From Rhizobium sp. SL42 (GTDB lineage Bacteria; Pseudomonadota; Alphaproteobacteria; Rhizobiales; Rhizobiaceae): 64,000 nt of DNA. Each line of letters opens with the position of its first letter. The first letter of the stretch is position 1. Of the stretch, positions 27,467-37,625 are shown piece after piece. The notes under the pieces are model-generated. The model was not told the origin of the DNA. It was given only the letters and a program-made list of their open reading frames with translations, and did no database searches. Position numbers and translations under genes: made by a program. The stretch is from contig NZ_CP063397.1 in assembly GCF_021729845.1 (NCBI RefSeq), positions 1,626,001 through 1,690,000 of the forward strand. The letters run 5' to 3'.

Positions 27467-28525
27467 TCAGCAGCCGCCATAGGCGAGTTTGGTTGGAATG
27501 CCGGACGTCAGTGCGGTGACATAGCGGGGCTTCTGATAAAAGCCGTTGAGCGACAGGCGCGGCAGGCTCTGCGGCGCTGACATGGCATTGCAGCAAAGCG
27601 TTGCCGGTCGTGTCGTCACCGACAATTTGAAGCCGGCCCAGTCGGCAAGCGCTGCGGTTTTCGGCGTGGCGCTACGTGTGTCGCCATAGGGATAGGCGAA
27701 TGTCGTCGGCCGGGAGCCGGAAAGCGTTGCCACATAGTCGGCGCTCTGGTTGAGTTCGTCGAGCACCACGTCGTCCGCCAGGAAGCCAAGGCCGCGATGG
27801 CTGACCGTATGCGCGCCAAGAGAGACCAGTGGATGTCCTGTCGCCAGGGCACGCAGTTCGTCCGCATTCATCACCGTATCCGCGACGATCGCATGCGGGT
27901 CTATTCCGGCACTCTGCGCCGTGGCGTTCAGTCTTTCGATAGCGCTTGTCTCATCGCCGACGAAGATCTGTTTGCACACATGGTCGAAAGCACCAAGCTT
28001 TCCCGAAAGCGTGCGCGTGTCGAAAGCGATCGCGCCGCCGCCGAAATCGAGGGTAACTTGGTCCTGCGCGCCGATCAGCGCGGCGGCAGTCTCCCACCAC
28101 ATCGTATGGCTGCGCTCGGAAAGGCCCTTGCAGACGAAGATCGTGCAGGGCACGCCATGCCGCTCGAAAATCGGCACGGCATGTTCGGCATTGTTGCGGA
28201 AACCGTCATCCAGGGTAAAGACCACGAAGGGCGCCGACTTGTCGCCCTCTGCCATCAGCATGGGCACATCAGCCAGTCGAGCAAAGCGAAATCCGGCGGC
28301 TTTCAGCTGCAGAATTGTCCTTTCCAGGAATTCGGGCGTGATTTCCAGGTGACGATTGGGTGCAAACGCAGCCGGCCTGAATGGCTGGACATGGTGCAAT
28401 GTCAGGATCATCCCGCGGCCGCGTGCCGACGCAAGAACGCCAAGCTTCGCCAGACCGTGAGCAACCTCCAGCCCGCCAGTGATTGCCAGCCGTCGCAGCA
28501 GCCGTTTGAAATCCGCCTTCGTCAT
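27467..28525 (-). CDS. Polysaccharide deacetylase (NodB-homology) family protein
   Basis: 352 residues. The CE4 catalytic motifs are visible: FTLDDGFRNN (general base and metal Asp), SLGAHTVSHRGL (metal-binding His pair) and TFAYPYGD. Deacetylates N-acetylated glycans; could act on an exopolysaccharide, peptidoglycan or similar. No signal peptide is obvious; the N-terminal part has only a short hydrophobic stretch. Converges with pdxH. Confidence 0.88.
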   Translation of the reverse strand: MTKADFKRLLRRLAITGGLEVAHGLAKLGVLASARGRGMILTLHHVQPFRPAAFAPNRHLEITPEFLERTILQLKAAGFRFARLADVPMLMAEGDKSAPFVVFTLDDGFRNNAEHAVPIFERHGVPCTIFVCKGLSERSHTMWWETAAALIGAQDQVTLDFGGGAIAFDTRTLSGKLGAFDHVCKQIFVGDETSAIERLNATAQSAGIDPHAIVADTVMNADELRALATGHPLVSLGAHTVSHRGLGFLADDVVLDELNQSADYVATLSGSRPTTFAYPYGDTRSATPKTAALADWAGFKLSVTTRPATLCCNAMSAPQSLPRLSLNGFYQKPRYVTALTSGIPTKLAYGGC

Positions 28526-28850
28526 GACACCGCGCGGGATTTCGCCGCCCCGCTCTCCTCAAAGCGGCAGACTATGCGGACACAGGTTAAGCTTCGCTCA
28601 ATGATGCAATGAAACATGTAGCAATTGAGAAGACACGGCTGATCTTGCGGCAGGGCGTCATCTTGCCCTGTGACATTAACATGACGGTAACCATAAAAGT
28701 TGCAACTCTTGGGGACGATTGGTTTCACATGATCCCGCTTGGCTGATTGTCGCCCCATTCTTGCCCTAAGCGCACTCCCGCGTCCGGTGCGTTGCGGGAA
28801 TCAGTTTTGCCGGAACAGTCATCCAGATCCAGGCGGCTATTGGAGTTTTC
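28526..28850. other. Divergent spacer, no gene seen
   Basis: 325 bases between the divergently transcribed polysaccharide deacetylase and carboxypeptidase genes. It must carry both promoters. I find no convincing inverted repeat or small open frame. Confidence 0.5.
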
Positions 28851-30185
28851 ATGAGCAAGTTAATGATCGTACTGTCGTTTTGCGTGGCGGTCTTTTCACT
28901 TTCGACGACGGCTCATGCAGGCAGTGCCCAATTCTTGCTTGATGCCCGTACTGGCGAAGTTCTTGCCTCAGAAAACCCCGATACCCTCAATCACCCCGCA
29001 TCCTTGACCAAGATGATGACCATCTACATGGCGCTTGATGCGATCCGCGCCGGCAAACTCAGCTGGGACAGCCCGGTTCCCTTCTCGAAATACGCAGCCG
29101 CCCGCCCGCCGACCAAGCTGCGCGTCAAGGCCGGTGACAAGATCACCGTCAAGGAAGCGGTTCTGTCGCTGATCATCGTGTCGGCCAATGATTCCGCGGC
29201 AGCACTTGGCGAAAAGCTGGGCGGTTCCGAGGAAGCTTTCGCCGGGATGATGACCCGCAAGGCCCGTGCGCTCGGCATGATGAACACCACGTTCTTCAAT
29301 GCATCCGGCCTGCCGCACGACCAGCAGTTCACCACGGCGCGCGACATGTCGACGCTCGGCATCGCGCTGATGCGTGACTTTCCTGAAGACTACAAGCTGT
29401 TTGCCACCAAGAGCTTCACCTTCCGGGGGCGCACGATCAATGGCCACAACAATCTGATGTATCGTTACAAGGGCATGGACGGCATCAAGACCGGCTATAC
29501 CAATGCCTCCGGCTACAATCTGGTGAGCGCCGTCGAGGACGATGGCCGCCGGGTCATCGGCGTCGTTATGGGTGGCCGCACGGCCGCAAGCCGCGACAAA
29601 GTCATGGAAAAGCTGATCACGGCCAATATCCGCAAGGCTTCCACCGGCAGCAAGCTGCTGGTCAGCCGCTCGACCGGCGTGCAGATGGATATCGCCCGCC
29701 TGGATGGCGCCGTGCCTGTTCCGGCCCCGCGCGCGTCGGCAGTTGCTGCCGTCGAAAGCATGGCGGGTGCCTCCGCGGCGCCGGCCTCGACCGCGACGGC
29801 CTATGCCGGCGGCAGTATCGCCTCCGTAGACCAGCCGTTTGCCGCGCCCGTACCGCGCGCAAACATTGCGTCGGCTCGCGTGGCAACGCAGGGCGGTTCC
29901 CAGGCATCGAGCCCGTCGACGAGCGCGAAGGATCGCAAATGGCAGATCCAGATTGCCGCCGCGACCAGCGCCCAGGCCGCCATGGATATGCTGTCGGATG
30001 CCCGCAGCAAGATCGGCCAGCCGCTTCAGGGCCTCGATACCTATACCGAAATGGTCACGCGCAATGGCACGACATTCTACCGCGCCCGCTTCACCGGCTT
30101 TGTCACCAAGGACGAAGCCCGCGCGGCCTGCGACATGCTGGTGCAGAACCGCTACGACTGTGTGTTGATGCCCGCCCGCGGGTGA
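28851..30185 (+). CDS. D-alanyl-D-alanine carboxypeptidase (penicillin-binding protein 5 type) with SPOR domain
   Basis: 444 residues; GGAG upstream of the ATG. Signal peptide (cleavage after AHA, residue 23), then a serine D,D-peptidase domain with S51-x-x-K (SLTK), SAN (111-113) and KTG (213-215). A Pro/Ala/Ser-rich linker (about 280-360) leads to a C-terminal SPOR domain (about 363-440) that binds denuded septal peptidoglycan. It trims stem peptides in the periplasm, and the SPOR domain suggests a septal role. The fusion replaces the membrane-anchor helix usual in DacA. Confidence 0.93.
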   Translation: MSKLMIVLSFCVAVFSLSTTAHAGSAQFLLDARTGEVLASENPDTLNHPASLTKMMTIYMALDAIRAGKLSWDSPVPFSKYAAARPPTKLRVKAGDKITVKEAVLSLIIVSANDSAAALGEKLGGSEEAFAGMMTRKARALGMMNTTFFNASGLPHDQQFTTARDMSTLGIALMRDFPEDYKLFATKSFTFRGRTINGHNNLMYRYKGMDGIKTGYTNASGYNLVSAVEDDGRRVIGVVMGGRTAASRDKVMEKLITANIRKASTGSKLLVSRSTGVQMDIARLDGAVPVPAPRASAVAAVESMAGASAAPASTATAYAGGSIASVDQPFAAPVPRANIASARVATQGGSQASSPSTSAKDRKWQIQIAAATSAQAAMDMLSDARSKIGQPLQGLDTYTEMVTRNGTTFYRARFTGFVTKDEARAACDMLVQNRYDCVLMPARG

Positions 30186-30188
30186 GGG

Positions 30189-30479
30189 TTAGTCGGAAGT
30201 ATTGGGCCATCTTTGTGCGGCGTGCAGGATGGTGATGATCTCCACCCGCGAGTTCGCGACACTGTAGATGACGATGTATGGCGTTCCGGATACGATCAAC
30301 TCGCGGGTACCTTCGACGCGCCCTGACCGCCCCACATTGGGGTGATAGGCAAGGAAACTCGTCGCTTCACCAATTCGGCGAAAGATCTTCTCTGCGGATT
30401 TGGGGCTGTCTTAGCCTATACATGTACCGATATCCTCAAAATCTTGAGCTGCGTCATCGGTCCACAGGATCTCAGCCAT
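30189..30479 (-). pseudogene. RelE/ParE-type toxin gene interrupted by an in-frame TAA
   Basis: Read from the ATG at 30479, codons give MAEILWTDDAAQDFEDIGTC, then I-G, then TAA at 30411-30413. The same frame continues with DSPKSAEKIFRRIGEA...HPNVGRSGRVEGTRELIV...PYIVIYSV...EIITILHAAQRWP, which is a typical ParE core. Both halves are in one frame, so a single base change (for example CAA to TAA) explains it. The start overlaps the upstream antitoxin stop by 8 bases. The toxin is likely inactive. Confidence 0.82.
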
Positions 30480-30660
30480 TTGGGACGAATTTTGCTACGA
30501 TTACCTTGATGCGGTCGGGACTTGCAAAACGCCCTTCATCGGCAGCTTTCAGGCCACGTCTGATTTTCTTCTTCTGCCATTCTTCCAGCGCCGCGTCCGG
30601 ATTATCGTCCGTCGGAAACGTCAGGTCATCGAAGGGTAGGGGTTTCGGCTTTTCGTTCAT
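30472..30660 (-). CDS. ParD-like antitoxin of the broken ParE locus
   Basis: 62 residues from the ATG at 30660. The C-terminal helix EEWQKKKIRRGLKAADEGRFASPDRIKVIVAKF has the RxGLxxADxGRFAS pattern of antitoxins that pair with ParE toxins. The N-terminal part is short and Pro/Asp-rich rather than a clear ribbon-helix-helix. Directly upstream of and overlapping the disrupted toxin gene. Intact, so its retention may be neutral or regulatory. Confidence 0.78.
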   Translation of the reverse strand: MNEKPKPLPFDDLTFPTDDNPDAALEEWQKKKIRRGLKAADEGRFASPDRIKVIVAKFVPNG

Positions 30661-30699
30661 CCTTTGATCATCGCACATTCCACCCGAACCGCAAGCGCC

Positions 30700-31374
30700 T
30701 CAGGCCCTTGCCTCATGCCGTCCCTCGAAGAAGGCGAGGCATTCCAGCAGGCTCTCCGCCACATGGGCGCAGAGGCCGGCGATCTCGTCCGTCGGCGCCA
30801 GCAGGTCCGGCACCATCACGGCCATCATGCCGGCGGATGATGCCGAGCGGATGCCGTTGTGCGAATCCTCCAGCGCCAGGCACTCTGCGGTTGCAATGCC
30901 AAGCCTGTCCGCTGCCACCAGATAGGGGTCCGGCGCCGGTTTGCCACGCTTGTAGTCGCCCTGCGCCACCACTGTATCGAAGCGGCGGATCAGGTCGAAA
31001 TCGGCCAGGTGGTGCTCGACCTGATGATGGGCCGAGGACGTGGCGATGGCACGCGGGAGCCCGAGCCGATCGAGCAGATCCAGCAGTTCGACGACGCCGG
31101 GCTTGAGGCGCAGTTCCTGCGCCATCAGGCGGTTGAAGTGTGAAAGCCAGATGGGGCGGAAACTCTCGGCATCGAACTCGGCGCCATAGTGCGCCATCAG
31201 CAGTTGCGCGTTGCCCGACCAGGGTTGTCCGAGCATGCCATCGTAGAGCGAGGTGGTCATCGACAGGCCGCGTTCCGCGCCGGCTGCCATCAGCGCGTTG
31301 CGATAGTGGATTTCGCTGTCGATCAGCAACCCGTCCATGTCGAAGATCACGGCTTTTGGTGGGCGTGGCAGCAT
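30700..31374 (-). CDS. HAD-superfamily hydrolase (phosphoglycolate phosphatase-like)
   Basis: 224 residues from the ATG at 31374. HAD motif I is VIFDMDGLLIDSE, motif II is ATSSAHH, motif III is around KRGKPAPDPYL and motif IV is CLALEDSHNGIRSA. The cap and FDMDGLLIDSE resemble beta-phosphoglucomutase/2-deoxyglucose-6-phosphatase-like members. A sugar phosphate is the likely substrate, but which one is unknown. It lies 80 bases from tldD on the same strand. Confidence 0.88.
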   Translation of the reverse strand: MLPRPPKAVIFDMDGLLIDSEIHYRNALMAAGAERGLSMTTSLYDGMLGQPWSGNAQLLMAHYGAEFDAESFRPIWLSHFNRLMAQELRLKPGVVELLDLLDRLGLPRAIATSSAHHQVEHHLADFDLIRRFDTVVAQGDYKRGKPAPDPYLVAADRLGIATAECLALEDSHNGIRSASSAGMMAVMVPDLLAPTDEIAGLCAHVAESLLECLAFFEGRHEARA

Positions 31375-31454
31375 GATGCGCGGATTGCTTTCCAGGGATC
31401 GAAGGGGAGGGGAGACGAATTGGCCGCCGAGGCCTGTGCTTCGGCGGCATGCGG

Positions 31455-32870
31455 TCAAGCCTTGGTGCCGCCGACGGTGATCTGGTCCATTCTGAGATGC
31501 GGCTGGCCGACGCCGACCGGCACCCATTGCCCGGCCTTGCCGCAATTGCCGATGCCGGTATCCAGCTTGGTGTCGTTGCCGATCATCGAGATCCGTTTCA
31601 TTGCGTCGGGACCGTTGCCGATCAGCATGGCGCCCTTGACCGGCGCGCCGATCTTGCCGTTCTCTATCAGATAGGCCTCGGTGCAGCCGAAGACGAATTT
31701 GCCCGACGTGATGTCAACCTGGCCGCCGCCGAAGGACACGGCATAGATGCCCTTCTTCACCGAGGCGATGATTTCCTCCGGCGTCTTGTCGCCGGACAGC
31801 ATGAAGGTGTTGGTCATGCGCGGCATCGGCTGGTGTGCATAGCCCTGGCGACGGCCGTTGCCGGTTGCCTTCATGCCCATCAGCCGGGCGTTCTGCCGAT
31901 CCTGCATGTAGCCGACGAGACGGCCGTCCTCGATCAGCACGTTATAGGCGGACGGCGTGCCTTCGTCGTCGACCGTGATCGAGCCGCGGCGATTGTCGAT
32001 CGTGCCGTCGTCGACGACGGTGACGCCGGGAGCCGCGACCATCTCGCCCAGAAGTCCGGCAAAAGCCGAGGTCTTCTTGCGGTTGAAGTCGCCTTCCAGC
32101 CCGTGGCCGACGGCCTCGTGCAGCATCACGCCCGGCCAGCCATTGCCGAGAACGATGTCCATCGTTCCTGCCGGTGCTTCTTGCGCCTCAAGATTGACCA
32201 ACGCCTGGCGCAGCGCCTCATCGGCACCCTTGTGCCAGCTTTCCTCGCTGAGGAACTCGTCGAAACCCATGCGGCCGCCAACGCCGAAAGATCCGCTTTC
32301 CTGGCGCTCGCCCTGGCCGGCGATGACGGAAATGTTGATCCGGGTCATCGGCCTGATGTCGCGCACCCGGTGGCCGTCGGCGCGCAGGATTTCCACCACC
32401 TGCCAGCTGGCGGCGATCGAGGCGGTCACCTGCCGCACCTTCGCATCCTTGTCGCGCAGATAGGCGTCGATCTCGGACAGCAGCTTGACCTTCTCCTCGA
32501 AGCTCGGCGAACCGATCGGATTGTCCTCGCCGTAGAGCTTCGCATTGGTCCGCTGCGGTGCTGCCGCATAGGAGCCGGAATGGCCATGCGTAACGGCGCC
32601 GACCGCATCGGCCGCGCGCGAAAGGGCGGAAAGCGAAAGCTCGCCGGCATGGGCGTAACCCACCGCTTCACCGGCGACCGCGCGCAGGCCAAAGCCCTGA
32701 TCGGTATTGAACGAACCGCCCTTCAGGCGGCCATTGTCGAAGGTGAGCGATTCCGCTTGGGCGTGCTCTATATAGAGTTCGCCGTCATCAGCCCCGGCCA
32801 GGGCGTCCGCGACGCGCTTCGTCAAGGTTGCCTCGTCGCAATCGAAGAGGGAGAGAAGGTCCTGGGTCAT
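31455..32870 (-). CDS. tldD: Metalloprotease TldD
   Basis: 471 residues. Carries the zinc motif HEAVGH (251-256, HExxxH) and the C-terminal core typical of TldD/PmbA proteins (FGCTEAYLIENGKIGAPVKGAMLIGNGP). With TldE it forms a heterodimeric protease that degrades unfolded peptides, matures some microcins and affects CcdA turnover; TldE/PmbA is not in the window. Normal length, all parts intact. Confidence 0.95.
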   Translation of the reverse strand: MTQDLLSLFDCDEATLTKRVADALAGADDGELYIEHAQAESLTFDNGRLKGGSFNTDQGFGLRAVAGEAVGYAHAGELSLSALSRAADAVGAVTHGHSGSYAAAPQRTNAKLYGEDNPIGSPSFEEKVKLLSEIDAYLRDKDAKVRQVTASIAASWQVVEILRADGHRVRDIRPMTRINISVIAGQGERQESGSFGVGGRMGFDEFLSEESWHKGADEALRQALVNLEAQEAPAGTMDIVLGNGWPGVMLHEAVGHGLEGDFNRKKTSAFAGLLGEMVAAPGVTVVDDGTIDNRRGSITVDDEGTPSAYNVLIEDGRLVGYMQDRQNARLMGMKATGNGRRQGYAHQPMPRMTNTFMLSGDKTPEEIIASVKKGIYAVSFGGGQVDITSGKFVFGCTEAYLIENGKIGAPVKGAMLIGNGPDAMKRISMIGNDTKLDTGIGNCGKAGQWVPVGVGQPHLRMDQITVGGTKA

Positions 32871-32993
32871 GCTGGTCTCCTTGGCCGTGGCCCCTGCATG
32901 TAGGCGCCCAGACGAAAAGGGGCAAGCCTGCTCGGCCTGCCCGCACCATTCCGGTCATCACGAAAAGCGGAGCCGCAGCTCCAATCCTTTATA

Positions 32994-33524
32994 TCAAGGC
33001 AGCTTGTCGTAGCCTTCGCCGAAGCCGGCGAGCTCGATCGGGATGCCGACGCGGTCCTGGTCGGCGGATTCACGCAGCGCGAAGACCGCGGCCTTGCCGG
33101 CCCGCAGGATCTTCATCAGCTCCTCGTCGATCTCGACCTCGACATAACAGCCCTCGGAGAAACAGCGGGTGAAATAGGCGCGGCCGATATTGTTGCCGTC
33201 AACGAACAGCTCCATGCCATCCTTGAGCAGCACGCCGAGTGGTGCCAGGATGCGCAGGATCCGGGCCTTGCGGTCGGCAGTCTTCAGGACCACGACCGAC
33301 AGACCAACCTCCGGCCGGTCGTCGGCGATGACATTCTGCATCAGCGCGCATTGCTCGACCGTCGCGCCGGCCGGCTTGTCGCAGATCACCGACCAGGCGC
33401 CATGGTTGGAGCGGATCGTGCCGGGCGGTTGTTGTGGCTGTTGGCCCTGGGCCGGCATGGAAAGCGCGCCAACGAAAAGGGCGCCTGCGGTCAAGCCGGA
33501 CCAAAGCAGTCTTGGGAGACCCAT
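32994..33524 (-). CDS. Invasion-associated locus B (IalB) family protein
   Basis: 176 residues from the ATG at 33524 (AGAGGT upstream). Signal peptide ends at about residue 29 (SMPAQG). The mature part shows the IalB pattern: HGAWSVICDKP...EQCALMQNV and YFTRCFSEGCYVEVEI, with cysteines that should pair in the periplasm. Named after a Bartonella invasion locus; in free-living rhizobia the role is unknown. Divergent from ctaC. Confidence 0.9.
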   Translation of the reverse strand: MGLPRLLWSGLTAGALFVGALSMPAQGQQPQQPPGTIRSNHGAWSVICDKPAGATVEQCALMQNVIADDRPEVGLSVVVLKTADRKARILRILAPLGVLLKDGMELFVDGNNIGRAYFTRCFSEGCYVEVEIDEELMKILRAGKAAVFALRESADQDRVGIPIELAGFGEGYDKLP

Positions 33525-33813
33525 GGATACCTCTGGAAAACGAATCATCCCGCACATTCTTGTCGTGGGGGTGGGGAAATGAAAGCCCCGCCGTCTGTTT
33601 TAAGGGGGAGTGCGGCATAATTGGGACCGCATTTCACCTTCCGGGAGCAAGATTGGCGCCTTCGCCAACCCCAACGGGCGAAAGCCATGCAATTGAGACC
33701 ATTGTCAATTGATGAAGCGCAAAATGCCGCACAGGCTTTGCCAGAGGCGTATTGCGAATGCGGCCAATCTATGATTTGAAACGACGACACTAGCATGATT
33801 TTTGCGCTATGGT

Positions 33814-33827
33814 TTGATGTGGATCAA
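33814..33827. promoter_or_regulatory. FNR/FixK-type anaerobox upstream of ctaC
   Basis: TTGATGTGGATCAA is a perfect TTGAT-N4-ATCAA palindrome, the consensus of FNR/FixK/FnrN sites. It ends 24 bases before the ctaC ATG, so it probably overlaps or follows the transcription start, a repressing position. It lies in the 327-base spacer (33525-33851) shared with the divergent ialB-type gene; I see nothing else there. No FNR-family gene is in the window. Confidence 0.75.
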
Positions 33828-33851
33828 GCGCTTGTGGGAGACTTAACCGTG

Positions 33852-34736
33852 ATGAAGAGAACCTATGCAGCATTGGCCGCGCTGGCCTGTCTGCTTTTCG
33901 CTTCTGTAAGCTTTGCTGACCAGCCCAGGCCCTGGCAGATGACGCTGCAGGAAGCGGCAACGCCGATCATGTCGCAGATCAGATGGTTTGAGCAATATAC
34001 CCTCTGGTTCATCGTGCCCGTCACGATTTTCGTTCTGATTCTTCTCATTCTCGTGGTCGTCAAGTTCAACGCGCGCGCCAACCCGGTGCCGTCGAAGACC
34101 AGCCACAATACGCTGATCGAGATTGTCTGGACGGTTGCGCCGGTGCTCATTCTCTTCGCCATCGCCATTCCGTCCTTCAACCTGCTGACCTATCAGCTGA
34201 AGATGCCGGAAAATCCTGACCTGACGATCAAGGCGACCGCCACCCAGTGGCTGTGGAGCTATGAATATCAGGGCGAGCAGGCTGTATCCTTCGACAGCTA
34301 CCTGCTCAAGGACACCGACCGCGCTGCAGCCGGCAAGGAAGACATTGCGCGCTATCCGCGTCTGCTCGCCGTCGACAACGAAGTCGTAGTTCCGGTCAAC
34401 AAGGTGGTCCGCATGCTGGTCACCGCAGCGCCGACCGATGTTATCCACGCTTTTGCAATGCCGGCATTCGGCGTCAAGATCGATGCCATCCCGGGCCGCC
34501 TGAACGAGACCTGGTTCACTGCCGAGCGCGAAGGTCTCTACTACGGCCAGTGTTCGGAGCTGTGCGGCAAGGACCATGCGTTCATGCCGATCGCCATCCG
34601 CGTGGTCTCGGAAGAAAAGTATGCTGCCTGGGCTCAGGCGGCAACGAGCGACCTCGCTGGCGCAAACAAGGCGCTCATGGCAGCTGTCGACGGTGCTCCG
34701 GCTGCCGTCCAGACCGCCGCAAACGTTTCGAACTAA
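33852..34736 (+). CDS. ctaC: Cytochrome c oxidase subunit II
   Basis: 294 residues from ATG 33852 (GTG at 33849 possible; GGGAG upstream). Signal peptide, two membrane helices (about 48-70 and 93-112), then a periplasmic CuA cupredoxin domain with H199, C234, C238, H242 and M245 (CSELCGKDHAFM). Receives electrons from cytochrome c and passes them to heme a. First gene of the ctaC-D-B-orf-G-E operon; a perfect FNR/FixK box precedes it. Confidence 0.97.
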   Translation: MKRTYAALAALACLLFASVSFADQPRPWQMTLQEAATPIMSQIRWFEQYTLWFIVPVTIFVLILLILVVVKFNARANPVPSKTSHNTLIEIVWTVAPVLILFAIAIPSFNLLTYQLKMPENPDLTIKATATQWLWSYEYQGEQAVSFDSYLLKDTDRAAAGKEDIARYPRLLAVDNEVVVPVNKVVRMLVTAAPTDVIHAFAMPAFGVKIDAIPGRLNETWFTAEREGLYYGQCSELCGKDHAFMPIAIRVVSEEKYAAWAQAATSDLAGANKALMAAVDGAPAAVQTAANVSN

Positions 34737-34739
34737 TAA

Positions 34740-36428
<1,689 letters not shown>

Positions 36429-36456
36429 GCGCCGGTTCAGCTGACATTCAAAAAAC

Positions 36457-36490
36457 CGGGCGTCGCGATCCCAAAGGACCGCGGCGCCCG
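36457..36490. other. Stable intercistronic hairpin between ctaD and ctaB
   Basis: CGGGCGTCGCG pairs almost fully with CGCGGCGCCCG (one G-U) and continues with ATCC opposite GGAC. No T-run follows, so it is unlikely to be a terminator. It may act in mRNA stability or processing within the cta operon, or slow read-through. Confidence 0.5.
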
Positions 36491-36519
36491 TCAAGACCTT
36501 GGAAGGCGAGTTTAAGAAT

Positions 36520-37476
36520 ATGACAGTCATCGACAATCGCGATCTTTTCGGCATGGAAGGCGAAGTGCGCCTGTCCGAAGCCGGCCCGCGCGATTATTTC
36601 GAACTGCTGAAGCCGCGCGTCATGTCGCTTGTGGTTTTCACCGCCTTCGCAGGCCTGGTCCTTGCGCCGGGCTCGATCAATCCTTTCCTCGGCGCGATTG
36701 CGATCCTCTGCATCGCCGTAGGTGCCGGCGCCTCTGGCGCGCTGAACATGTGGTATGACGCCGATATCGATGCCGTCATGACCCGCACGGCCACCCGTCC
36801 CATTCCCGCCGGCCGCATCCAGCCGACCGAGGCTCTGGCCTTCGGCCTCGTGCTTTCGGTGTTTTCCGTCGTCATTCTCGGCCTTGCCGTGAACTGGTTC
36901 GCCGCCGCTATCCTCGGCTTTACCATCTTCTTCTACGCAGTCGTCTACACGATGTGGCTGAAGCGCTCGACGCCGCAGAACATCGTCATCGGCGGAGCCG
37001 CGGGCGCATTCCCACCGATGGTCGGCTGGGCTTGTGTCACCGGTGGAGTCTCGCTCGACAGCGTCGTGTTGTTCATGATCATCTTCCTCTGGACGCCGGC
37101 CCATTTCTGGGCGCTGGCGCTGTTCAAGATGAAGGACTACGGCGCGGTCGGCGTGCCGATGATGCCGAATGTCGCGGGTATCCCGTCGACCAAGCGCCAG
37201 ATCTTCGCCTACGCGGTCCTGACCGCCGTGACCGGCGTCATCCCGACTGTCACCGGGCTTGCCTCGATCGGCTACGGCCTGTTTGCCGGCGGCCTCGGCA
37301 TCGTCTTTGTCCTCTGTTCCATCGCCGTCTGGCGCATGCCGGATGGCGACGAAAAGATGGTGCCGGCCAAGAAGCTCTTCGCCTATTCGATCTTCTATCT
37401 CTTCGCGATCTTCTCGGCCCTTCTGGTCGACCACTACATTGCGTCGTTTGTCCAGTTCTTCGGAGGTGTCGCCTGA
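36520..37476 (+). CDS. ctaB: Protoheme IX farnesyltransferase (heme O synthase)
   Basis: 318 residues from the ATG at 36520. Polytopic membrane prenyltransferase that adds farnesyl to heme b, giving heme o, precursor of the heme a of the aa3 oxidase. Signatures: [15 protein letters not shown] (first Asp-rich prenyl-diphosphate site) and [23 protein letters not shown]. Stop codon overlaps the next start (TGATG), so coupled translation. The CtaA heme A synthase gene is not in the window. Confidence 0.96.
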   Translation: MTVIDNRDLFGMEGEVRLSEAGPRDYFELLKPRVMSLVVFTAFAGLVLAPGSINPFLGAIAILCIAVGAGASGALNMWYDADIDAVMTRTATRPIPAGRIQPTEALAFGLVLSVFSVVILGLAVNWFAAAILGFTIFFYAVVYTMWLKRSTPQNIVIGGAAGAFPPMVGWACVTGGVSLDSVVLFMIIFLWTPAHFWALALFKMKDYGAVGVPMMPNVAGIPSTKRQIFAYAVLTAVTGVIPTVTGLASIGYGLFAGGLGIVFVLCSIAVWRMPDGDEKMVPAKKLFAYSIFYLFAIFSALLVDHYIASFVQFFGGVA

Positions 37477-37613
37477 TGGAAACCGTCAAGCTGAACGAAA
37501 CCCAGAAGAAATCGCGCCGCGGTCGCAACGTTGCGCTCGGCCTGCTTCTGGCCGCCCTTGTCATGATCTTCTACGTCGTCACGATCGTCAAGATCGGCAG
37601 CGTCGGGCATTAA
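37476..37613 (+). CDS. 45-residue single-membrane-span protein of the cta operon (CoxF-like)
   Basis: Starts at the ATG overlapping the ctaB stop and reads [20 protein letters not shown] followed by one membrane helix ([18 protein letters not shown]) and a short polar tail. The basic N-terminus predicts a cytoplasmic N-terminus. A small gene in this exact position between ctaB and ctaG is common in rhizobia and relatives and is usually called a cytochrome oxidase assembly or CoxF-like protein. Function in assembly is inferred from position only. Confidence 0.8.
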   Translation: METVKLNETQKKSRRGRNVALGLLLAALVMIFYVVTIVKIGSVGH

Positions 37614-37625
37614 GGAGCAGCGGAC

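Noticed and set aside
30189..30470. Treating this stretch as plain non-coding sequence after the carboxypeptidase gene
   Set aside because: Reverse-strand reading shows a clear ParE core in one frame across the stop codon, so it is annotated as a broken toxin gene.
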